Positions 13,738 through 21,130 of a DNA stretch of 25,957 bases are shown here, one piece after another. Source of the stretch: a virus. The position numbers were made by a program, and so were the translations under genes. Under the pieces are notes generated by a model. The model had not been told where the DNA came from. It ran no database searches and saw nothing but the letters and a program-made list of their open reading frames with translations. Location: the IMG/VR virus record IMGVR_UViG_3300006920_000208, positions 1 to 25,957 of that record; one strand, 5' to 3'. Position 1 is the first letter of the stretch. The number at the start of each line of letters is the position of its first letter.

Positions 13738-14751
13738 ATGACAAAGACAGCACTAGTAACAGGTATAACAGGACAGGACGGAGGCTACCTAGCAGAGCTT
13801 CTTATTGATAAGGGTTATGAGGTACATGCTCTACGTAGACGTAGTTCTTCTGTTAATGATTTACATCGTATATCTCATCTATTAGATACAGACAAACTAC
13901 ATCTACATTATGGTGATCTTACTGACACAGGTTGTCTAGTAAAGTTGTTTGATAAGAAATTATTTAATGAGGTCTATAATCTAGGTGCACAGTCTGATGT
14001 ACGTGTGTCATTTGACATACCAGAATACACAGCAGATGTAGATGCCTTGGGTACACTGAGGCTGCTAGAGTGCATTAGAACACTAGGCATGATGGAACAT
14101 ACTAAGTTCTATCAAGCCTCTACGTCAGAGCTGTACGGTAAGGTGGTAGAGATACCACAGAATGAAAGCACTCCCTTCTATCCACGTTCACCCTATGGTG
14201 TAGCCAAACAGTTTTCCTTCTGGTCTGTTAAGAACTACAGAGAAAGCTATGGACTACATGGTTCTAATGGTATTTTATTTAACCATGAATCACCGTGGAG
14301 AGGTGACAACTTTGTCACACAGAAGATAGTAAAGGGTGTATCTAACATTGCTAGGGGAGCACAGAGCCACATAAGTCTAGGTAACATGGATTCTAAGAGA
14401 GATTGGGGACATGCTAAGGACTATGTAGATGGCATGTATCGTATGCTACAGCAAGAAAAAGGTGACGACTATGTGCTGGCAACAGGTGAGCTACACTCTG
14501 TACGTGAGCTAGTGGAGATATGTTTTAATTACTTTGATATTAAGATACACTGGGAAGGTTCTGGTACAGATGAAAAAGCTATCGACGAGAACGGCAACAC
14601 TGTAGTTAATGTTAACCCAGAGTTTTATCGACCAGCCGAAGTAGAGTTATTAGTAGGAGATCCAAGCAAAGCAAAGAATGTACTAGGGTGGAAGCCTAAG
14701 TATACCTTTACTACTTTAATAGAAGAGATGTTGGAAGCTACTCTATACTAA
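13738..14751 (+). CDS. gmd: GDP-mannose 4,6-dehydratase
   Basis: Converts GDP-D-mannose to GDP-4-keto-6-deoxymannose, the precursor of fucose, rhamnose, perosamine and related sugars. At 337 aa it is close to the usual size. It is an extended short-chain dehydrogenase: NADP-binding G9-I-T-G-Q-D-G-G near the start, S-T-S-E131-L-Y-G-K carrying the catalytic Ser/Thr and Glu, and Y153-G-V-A-K157 with the catalytic Tyr and Lys. The N-H-E-S-P motif (182-186) is present, but the usual R-R-G and F-V-T-R-K-I read W187-R-G and F-V-T-Q195-K-I. No epimerase or reductase is visible to finish the sugar, so either the host does this or the keto-sugar is used directly. Its stop overlaps the stop of the opposing gene. 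Confidence 0.95.
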   Translation: MTKTALVTGITGQDGGYLAELLIDKGYEVHALRRRSSSVNDLHRISHLLDTDKLHLHYGDLTDTGCLVKLFDKKLFNEVYNLGAQSDVRVSFDIPEYTADVDALGTLRLLECIRTLGMMEHTKFYQASTSELYGKVVEIPQNESTPFYPRSPYGVAKQFSFWSVKNYRESYGLHGSNGILFNHESPWRGDNFVTQKIVKGVSNIARGAQSHISLGNMDSKRDWGHAKDYVDGMYRMLQQEKGDDYVLATGELHSVRELVEICFNYFDIKIHWEGSGTDEKAIDENGNTVVNVNPEFYRPAEVELLVGDPSKAKNVLGWKPKYTFTTLIEEMLEATLY

Positions 14752-15950
14752 CCCCTAAAGTTACCAAACCCACTGAAGCCTGTGCCTCCTGTAGTTGCTG
14801 TCTGTGCACTTTCTTGTGTAGTCGGTGAGACATACGAGCTTGTAGGTGACGTAGCAGCAGGATTAAATACAGGATTCATGTTACCATACGACGTATAGTT
14901 ATAACCCTCTAAAGGATTATTAAGTCGAGGACCTTGACCAAATGAAATACTTCCAGTAGGGTTCTGATAATCATTCTGCATTATCATTTGTCGTTGATAC
15001 TCTGGCATAGCATTAGGATCAGTAACAGTATTAGTATATGTCTGAGCTGGAGAAGTAAATTGATTCATAGCTCCACTACCCTGATAACCCATAGGTGATT
15101 GATAAGGTGTATATGACTGTTGAGTAAATGGTGCACCAAAATAATTAGAACTGCTTTGCATAAATCCAGTGTAAGGATTTACAGTCATACCACCTAGAGT
15201 AGAACCCCCAACATTTCCTGTTGTCTGACCAGCCTGATCTTGACTATAATACTGAGAGTAACCTGTGTAAGGAGCAATAGTATCTACCTTAGTAGGAGCT
15301 ATTACTTGAGTTCCTGGAGTAGTAGATATTTGTTGGTTATTTATTTCCTCTTGAAAAACATCAGAAGCACCTAACAGAGGGTTTGTATTTGTAATGCCTA
15401 CACCTGTTCCTGTCCCTACATTAGTTGTACCTACAGTAGATTGATTATTAGCTATACTATCTAATACAGAATTAATCTGTGTATTTATATTACTCATTGA
15501 TGGAAGGTTTGACACAGGTGATGGTTGATTACCTGCAAAAATATTAGAAGCATTTAATAAAGGATTTGTACTTTGATTATATTCTTGTGCTAAAGAAGAA
15601 ACATCTACATTACCTAAGCCACCACCTTGATTTGCATAGTCTGAATAAATAGAAGCTCCTCGATTAGCCATAGGCTCTGGAGCTGGCTCTCTATTAGTAG
15701 CTGTTGGAGTTTGTGAAATCAGATTTAATACATTTAATAAATCATAACCACTAGCATCTCCTTGTTTTGATATTGAATCTAACATTTGTTGAGGTGTTAA
15801 GTTTACCGTTGGTTCTTCAAAGACTGCAGCTTTTTTAGCTTTAGGTCCTTGTACAGTAGGCTCTGTAGTAAGTCCTGAAAGTCCTCTATTACCACCATAC
15901 CTAGCCCTCATTGCTCTGTTATACTCTTCTGTGTTATTTCTAACTACCAT
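14748..15950 (-). CDS. Asn/Gln/Ser/Thr/Gly-rich low-complexity protein
   Basis: A 400-aa protein at the distal end of the virion/lysis operon. Composition is dominated by Asn, Gln, Ser, Thr, Gly, Pro and Tyr, like a disordered or prion-like protein. The first 60 residues are more ordinary and basic, and the C-terminus is G-F-S-G-F-G-N-F. There is an internal repeat: T-N-P-L-L-N-A-S-N-I-F near 128-138 and T-N-P-L-L-G-A-S-D-V-F near 189-199. N-P-Y-T-G-F (258-263) recurs as N-P-Y-T-G-L in the 395-aa virion protein of the same operon. There is no signal peptide, no membrane segment and no known domain. It starts 3 bases after the holin stop. It may be a minor virion or tail-tip protein; being Ser/Thr-rich, it could be a glycosylation target. 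Both are guesses. Confidence 0.75.
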   Translation of the reverse strand: MVVRNNTEEYNRAMRARYGGNRGLSGLTTEPTVQGPKAKKAAVFEEPTVNLTPQQMLDSISKQGDASGYDLLNVLNLISQTPTATNREPAPEPMANRGASIYSDYANQGGGLGNVDVSSLAQEYNQSTNPLLNASNIFAGNQPSPVSNLPSMSNINTQINSVLDSIANNQSTVGTTNVGTGTGVGITNTNPLLGASDVFQEEINNQQISTTPGTQVIAPTKVDTIAPYTGYSQYYSQDQAGQTTGNVGGSTLGGMTVNPYTGFMQSSSNYFGAPFTQQSYTPYQSPMGYQGSGAMNQFTSPAQTYTNTVTDPNAMPEYQRQMIMQNDYQNPTGSISFGQGPRLNNPLEGYNYTSYGNMNPVFNPAATSPTSSYVSPTTQESAQTATTGGTGFSGFGNFRG

Positions 15951-15953
15951 GTC

Positions 15954-16319
15954 TTAACCTTTCAACTTACCTATAGATTTTAATCCAAAGCTAGCTGCAA
16001 TACTAGCTAGTATGCCGTACTTAATAAAGTCAGGAGCTTCCTTTAGAAACTCAAAGCCACTCTTCATAGCTGGCTGTAGTGGTTCAATGAAGCTACAAAA
16101 TATTACAAGTATGAAACAGATTGTCCAAGCTTCGTCCTTCCACGAATCAGTGCTGGCAGACATAGCTTTCTCTTCCCAGCCACCGTCTTGCTCTACTTGT
16201 TTAGCCTGTGCCTCAATCTTAACTACTTCTAGTTTTTGTTTAGCTTCTGCTTTCTTTTGTTTACCTTCTAGCCAAGTGGTAGCTATGCCAGCAACAGGTC
16301 CTAGTAATGCTTGTAACAT
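15954..16319 (-). CDS. Holin, GTA 3-TM holin family
   Basis: A 121-aa membrane protein that probably opens the inner membrane for the endolysin. It has a semi-hydrophobic N-terminus (1-17), then a charged Lys/Glu/Gln-rich helix (18-50), then S-W60-K-D-E before a hydrophobic segment at 65-80 (W-T-I-C-F-I-L-V-I-F) and a last segment at 97-114 (I-K-Y-G-I-L-A-S-I-A-A-S-F-G). The W-K-D-E lead-in and A-A-S-F-G closing stretch are features of the holin family found in the Rhodobacter gene transfer agent and related phages. It lies one gene away from the lysozyme and one base after the stop of the gene between them, so lysis genes are coexpressed with virion genes. Confidence 0.85.
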   Translation of the reverse strand: MLQALLGPVAGIATTWLEGKQKKAEAKQKLEVVKIEAQAKQVEQDGGWEEKAMSASTDSWKDEAWTICFILVIFCSFIEPLQPAMKSGFEFLKEAPDFIKYGILASIAASFGLKSIGKLKG

Positions 16320-16320
16320 T

Positions 16321-17061
16321 TTATTCCTCTATTTCATTTTTAATAAGTAGTATAGCAAAGACTGCACTAACTTCGTTAACACCTGAGCTTGATTCTGCTG
16401 TTACTTCGATGTCAGATTTTTCTGGTATAGGTAAAGGAAATTTATATATTTCCTCATAGCTTCCTCCAGCTATAGTAAACTTAGCTTTTGTTTTAAATAC
16501 ACCACCAAACTCTCTTACTTTAAGCCTAACTCTTACAAATTTATTTGCTACCTCCGTAGCAGTATTGGCTGCTATTTGCTCTAAGTATCCAGTATAACCA
16601 GCAGGTATAGTATACACAGCTTGTAAGCTTTGGTTTTCTTCAGCAGCTATTTCTGAATTTAGATTTCCGTCTGAGTTTAATATTCTAATAGAAGATGTAG
16701 GTTCAGCATCGTTACTAACAAAGGCACGATTAACACGAATAAAAGAATCTGTAGTAGTCACAGTTGTTGTACCGTTTATTGTTACGACAGTACTTATTTC
16801 ATTATAGTTTACATCTAAACCTTCTATTGTAATAGCAGAGCTAACGTCAACAGTGGATGTACCTACTACTAATAAAGGAGCTGCAGTTGTAGCATATACA
16901 TAAGCTAGACCACCATTAAAGACTGCTACCTCTGAGCTACTTACTGAAGTAGCATAGCCAAACTTATTAATAGCTTTGTGTCCCTGAACAAAACCTCTTT
17001 GTATATGTAAGTCAAGGTCTTCTGTTTTTCCAAACCTACTGATTGAACTATATTGTCCCAT
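16321..17061 (-). CDS. Beta-rich virion structural protein
   Basis: A 246-aa protein of almost pure beta-strand character. Recognisable blocks are T-I-E-G-L-D-V-N-Y-N-E-I-S near 77-89, V-N-R-A-F-V (109-114), L-Q-A-V-Y-T-I-P-A-G-Y-T-G-Y near 146-159, and G-G-V-F-K-T-K near 184-190. To my recollection this combination is common in marine podovirus structural proteins of unassigned position (capsid decoration or fibre-like). No catalytic motif, signal peptide or membrane segment is seen. It lies between lysozyme and holin, with TAATG overlap to the lysozyme stop, an odd insertion of a structural gene into the lysis pair. Confidence 0.75.
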   Translation of the reverse strand: MGQYSSISRFGKTEDLDLHIQRGFVQGHKAINKFGYATSVSSSEVAVFNGGLAYVYATTAAPLLVVGTSTVDVSSAITIEGLDVNYNEISTVVTINGTTTVTTTDSFIRVNRAFVSNDAEPTSSIRILNSDGNLNSEIAAEENQSLQAVYTIPAGYTGYLEQIAANTATEVANKFVRVRLKVREFGGVFKTKAKFTIAGGSYEEIYKFPLPIPEKSDIEVTAESSSGVNEVSAVFAILLIKNEIEE

Positions 17062-17483
17062 TATTCTACTCCTGTTTCCATCATCCTAGACAAAGTATAT
17101 GACCGACCTTTTACTTGTCGTGCCCATTTACTATCTAACATTTCTATTGCAGCTTGTTCATAATCATCAAGCTCAATTGCTTTCCACATCTTAACAAATC
17201 CTTTAAGACGAGGCACACCGACATTAAAAGCCATATCAAGAACAACCCTGACACGAACATCATTAAGTTTAGAAACCATAGGAAAGGCAGCAGTAAGTTC
17301 TCTTTCAACGATTTCAATATCATTGTCACAAAGATAACGTGCTTCATCTTCACTAATTCCCCTGTCTCTAAGGTTACGGCCTACACCAATAGTCTCAAAC
17401 CCTTCGGTACACTTGTATACTTTAAGCTCAAGACCTTCGTGTTTAATTAACTGGTCTACTAATTTATCTTTATTATACATCAT
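17061..17483 (-). CDS. Endolysin, GH24 lysozyme (muramidase)
   Basis: Cleaves the glycan strand of peptidoglycan for host lysis. At 140 aa it is slightly shorter than T4 lysozyme (164 aa). The catalytic spacing of T4 lysozyme (Glu11, Asp20, Thr26) is kept exactly as Glu16, Cys25, Thr31 in H-E-G, Y-K-C-T-E-G and E-T-I-G-V-G. The middle residue is thus Cys instead of Asp, which is known in other phage lysozymes and tolerated in engineered T4 lysozyme. There is no signal peptide or N-terminal anchor, so export depends on the holin. The gene begins ATGATG one base after the previous stop, so either Met may be first. No good ribosome-binding site is seen, which suggests coupling. Confidence 0.93.
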   Translation of the reverse strand: MMYNKDKLVDQLIKHEGLELKVYKCTEGFETIGVGRNLRDRGISEDEARYLCDNDIEIVERELTAAFPMVSKLNDVRVRVVLDMAFNVGVPRLKGFVKMWKAIELDDYEQAAIEMLDSKWARQVKGRSYTLSRMMETGVE

Positions 17484-17484
17484 A

Positions 17485-20400
17485 TCAGTCTAGTATCCCA
17501 CTCCCTTGTAGATCATCGTATATACTAAATATTTCATCGTAGTCAATTGGAATTTCCATATCTTCAAAGTAATATTTTTCTTTAAGCTGATAAGGGTCAA
17601 AGAAATTATCAAGAGCATTGTTAAGAACAGTACCTGTATCTCCTCGAAGACTCTTTCTACCTTTATCTGTAAGGCTTTCTACTACACTACCAAACACATC
17701 GTCACCATAAATTGCTGAGTAGTCCTCCATTAAACTTGTTAACTTCTGATACCCAGCTAATCTTTTATCCTGTGCCTTTAAGAAATCATTAGTTACAACA
17801 CTAGAATCCTGTCCTGAGAAAAGACCTCTTGCATAGTTAGGATCACTACGTAAATTATATTCAAGCTCACTGCCAGCAGTATTTATTTCTTGTATTAAAG
17901 GGTTAATATTAAATTGTGTACCAGCAGTAATATCTAGCCTATCTCTTTTAAGACCAAGTGAAGCAGCTAAATCTACTTCACCTTCTGTAAAGTAAGCTCC
18001 ACTTTTCTTCTTACCTTTTTCATTTAAACTTTTTTCATACTCTAACCGTTTATTAATTAAGGTTACAAATCCAGGAGTAAAGACATCTATTAATGGTTCA
18101 AATCTACTTGCATCTAATTGTACTACGTCTTCACCAAAGGTATCACCCTCTCTACTCTTACCCATAAAGACACTTGCCAAAGCTTCGGTTATCATAGACG
18201 GTGCAAGGAAGGGACCAAGAGCCTGATCTAAAGTTCCCAGTGCTATTTTATCTAGTTCTACTTCAGCTTCTTCTCCTGTTATATTACCTAGTACTAAAGC
18301 ATTCGTTCCTTTAGCTATATTTTTAAGATAACTAAATGGGTCTATTGGACCTAAGTTTAAAAAGTCTACAGATGTTTGTCCATTTTCATCTTCACCAATA
18401 GGAGTTAAATAAATTTTATCTTGGTTATAAGTAAAGTTAGATCCTATGTTTTCTAATGCTTCTTTTTGAGTTGAAGATATACCATTCATACTTGCTGAAA
18501 AATCAGACAACATTGTTGGAGCTACACCTGCTGCAGTTAAACCACCTAGTCTTTTAAACCCTGCCTCTGCTAATGCCTTATCTCCACTAGCTATATCCTG
18601 TAGTGTATACTTACCTAAGTTTTTACTTATCCTTACCATTTCTGCAGGGAAAGCAAGAAAGTCACCCAATACACCCGTCCTTAAATTTTTAAGAGCTTTA
18701 GGAACAAGGTTGTAGTTAGGCATTAAATCTCTTGTACGTTGAGCAGCTACCTCTTCTTGTTTAGCTAGAGGCAGGTCTCCATACTTTTTACTTTTTTTAA
18801 TATAGTCAAGAGTTTTTTCAAAGTGAGCAATTTTAAATAGGTCATCTTCTGCTTGATATACTTCTAATACTTTATTATCAGTTATTTTACTTAATAGATT
18901 TCCTCTATTAGCTGCACTGGTAAGAGCTGCATCTGGGTCTGTTCCAAAAGCATTTAAGTTACGTCTTATAACTCCTATATTAACACCACTACTAGCTACA
19001 CCTAGTTCAGTATATCTTGCATATCTATTTGCAATTTCTTTACTAGTTTTATTACGAAGTTTATTAGAAGTTGCTTTTAAAGCTGTGCCAAAACCCTTTG
19101 GCCCTATGAATCCATTAGCTATCATAAGTATACCGTTACCCATTACGTTACGTCCGTGTGTAGCTGGGTTGTAAGCAGTTTTAAAAGCTTGAGAAACACC
19201 TTTACCTGCCATAAATGTTTGCATAAAAACACCATCTGGTTGTAAAGTATTTAATCCATCTTTAATAGCTTTAGCATAATTATCATTAACATATAAACCT
19301 TCAAGAGGGTTTACTACCTGTCCTTTAGCTACAGATGTTCTACCAAAGACACGGCCTAGCCTTTCCTCACCAATAACATCAAGAGGATTTGTACCTATAG
19401 CTTTTCCAGATGCAGATAAGTTTCTTAGATGGTTTCCCACACCCTTTAAGAAGTCATCTTCTGCACCAATCCTAGAAAGGTTAGTCATAGTTTTAACATA
19501 GTTTTTATAAGGGTCTTTAACTTCACCAAGTAAAGCTCTAACTCCTTCTGGTAAATCTTTACGTTTCATACCTGATTTAGTATCACCTATTCTTTTACCA
19601 TGTGTTAGTAAACCACCAAGAAAATCTCCAGCTTCTTTATTATCTCCCTTAGCCATTAACTTTTTTAATACATCATAAGACTCTTCAGCATTCTTACCTG
19701 TAGTATCCATTATACTTTTTAATGCTGTAGAAAATACACCATCTGGGTCTGTGCCGTCTTTATCAAACTTCTTAAACTTATTTAAAGTTTGTTTTCTAAC
19801 TCCTGGATCATCAAAAAAATCATAGCTTCTAGTCAGATATATTTCTAACTTTTTATTTATTTTACTTTTAAGTTTACCTTTAGTAAGACCTAAAGCTTTA
19901 GTACTTAACTCATCTACATTCTTTCTCATTTCAGAAACAATAGACTGAGTATCTGGTTTTAATTGTTTAAGTGCTACGTTGTCTCCATTCAATGCTTTAT
20001 TAATAACTTGATCTACGTTACCAAGATTATCTTTATATTCTTTTTTAACAACTGAAGACAAATCAGAAGCTAGTCCTTCAGCACGTATCATTCCTGCTTC
20101 AGCACCTTTGCTAACTTTTTGAATTAAAGATAACATAGTGCTGTCTGTTCCTAAACGTGAAGACCAGTTAGCACCGATAGAAGGTAGCTTATCTAAATAG
20201 GGTAAACTTTTAACAGCTTCTTTAACAGGTTTAAATGCTATGCTGGCTCCCTCAGCAATAGGTTTTTTAAGTTTACCTGCTAACAATAAAGGAGAGAATG
20301 CTACACCTAAACCTAAGTTAGATAGCAAAGCTTTTATATATTGTTCAGCTTCTGTATCTGTCTCATCTACTCGAAGTCTTTCTAAGTATGTAGTAGATTC

Positions 20401-21099
20401 GGGAAAGCTTTCTCTTAATAAATTAACTACACCTTCTTCTGGATCTTCTACAATAGTTGCAGCTACTGCGCCTTTAGTACCAGTACCTGCTGCTTTCATA
20501 AGAGCTTGACGTTTACTATTTTCAGATATTTTCTTAAATGTTTTGTTAGCTAGAGAACGTGTACCTGCAGAAGATAAAGCTTTTGAAGCCTTACCTACAC
20601 CAGAAGCAACCTTAGTTACACCCATAAAAGGAACAATATAAGAACCTAATGTACCTACTATTTCTTCTCCACCTGCTATTAGACCTTCTCCGTGATATGG
20701 ATCAAATACTTCAGAAGATAGTTTTTTAATTTCGTCAGGTATGTAGTCACCTATCTCATCAGCAGCTTTACCAATTGCTTCTTCCATAAAATCTGGCAGA
20801 ATCATTGCACCGAAATCAGTAAGACCCTCAGCAGTTTCACCAATGGCTCTACCTGCAGCACGACCAAACCAAGTTGTACGTGCACGTGTGTCGTCAACTT
20901 CGTCACCTACACGTAGCTCACCTGATTCAAAAGCTGTTGTATAGTCCTGCAAAGCCCCTGCATAATCTACAGGATCAATCTCTTTTTGCTCTAGGAATTT
21001 ATTTTTTTGTTCTTTAGTACTAATTTCTCCAGCTTCTATCTTTTGATCTAACTCGTCAAAAGCAGACTGGAATGTACCTGATCTAAAGCTAATTGCCAT
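17485..21099 (-). CDS. Large internal virion (ejection) protein
   Basis: A 1204-aa protein, probably the counterpart of the large T7 internal core proteins (gp15/gp16) that are ejected with DNA and form a channel across the envelope. It is largely helical. Hydrophobic glycine-rich stretches near 140-170 and 258-280 could insert in membranes. Further on, N-P-A-T-H-G-R-N-V-M-G-N-G, D-D-L-F-K-I-A-H-F-E and a block with M-P-N-Y...F-L-A-F-P-A-E-M-V-R-I-S-K-N recall, to my knowledge, conserved parts of large virion proteins in marine podoviruses. No transglycosylase motif is evident. The start has AAGGAT upstream, after a 31-base gap. Position between the 878-aa protein and the lysozyme fits a virion core role. 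Confidence 0.8.
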   Translation of the reverse strand: MAISFRSGTFQSAFDELDQKIEAGEISTKEQKNKFLEQKEIDPVDYAGALQDYTTAFESGELRVGDEVDDTRARTTWFGRAAGRAIGETAEGLTDFGAMILPDFMEEAIGKAADEIGDYIPDEIKKLSSEVFDPYHGEGLIAGGEEIVGTLGSYIVPFMGVTKVASGVGKASKALSSAGTRSLANKTFKKISENSKRQALMKAAGTGTKGAVAATIVEDPEEGVVNLLRESFPESTTYLERLRVDETDTEAEQYIKALLSNLGLGVAFSPLLLAGKLKKPIAEGASIAFKPVKEAVKSLPYLDKLPSIGANWSSRLGTDSTMLSLIQKVSKGAEAGMIRAEGLASDLSSVVKKEYKDNLGNVDQVINKALNGDNVALKQLKPDTQSIVSEMRKNVDELSTKALGLTKGKLKSKINKKLEIYLTRSYDFFDDPGVRKQTLNKFKKFDKDGTDPDGVFSTALKSIMDTTGKNAEESYDVLKKLMAKGDNKEAGDFLGGLLTHGKRIGDTKSGMKRKDLPEGVRALLGEVKDPYKNYVKTMTNLSRIGAEDDFLKGVGNHLRNLSASGKAIGTNPLDVIGEERLGRVFGRTSVAKGQVVNPLEGLYVNDNYAKAIKDGLNTLQPDGVFMQTFMAGKGVSQAFKTAYNPATHGRNVMGNGILMIANGFIGPKGFGTALKATSNKLRNKTSKEIANRYARYTELGVASSGVNIGVIRRNLNAFGTDPDAALTSAANRGNLLSKITDNKVLEVYQAEDDLFKIAHFEKTLDYIKKSKKYGDLPLAKQEEVAAQRTRDLMPNYNLVPKALKNLRTGVLGDFLAFPAEMVRISKNLGKYTLQDIASGDKALAEAGFKRLGGLTAAGVAPTMLSDFSASMNGISSTQKEALENIGSNFTYNQDKIYLTPIGEDENGQTSVDFLNLGPIDPFSYLKNIAKGTNALVLGNITGEEAEVELDKIALGTLDQALGPFLAPSMITEALASVFMGKSREGDTFGEDVVQLDASRFEPLIDVFTPGFVTLINKRLEYEKSLNEKGKKKSGAYFTEGEVDLAASLGLKRDRLDITAGTQFNINPLIQEINTAGSELEYNLRSDPNYARGLFSGQDSSVVTNDFLKAQDKRLAGYQKLTSLMEDYSAIYGDDVFGSVVESLTDKGRKSLRGDTGTVLNNALDNFFDPYQLKEKYYFEDMEIPIDYDEIFSIYDDLQGSGILD

Positions 21100-21130
21100 T
21101 TAATTAATCCTTAATATTAACAGTTATTTA

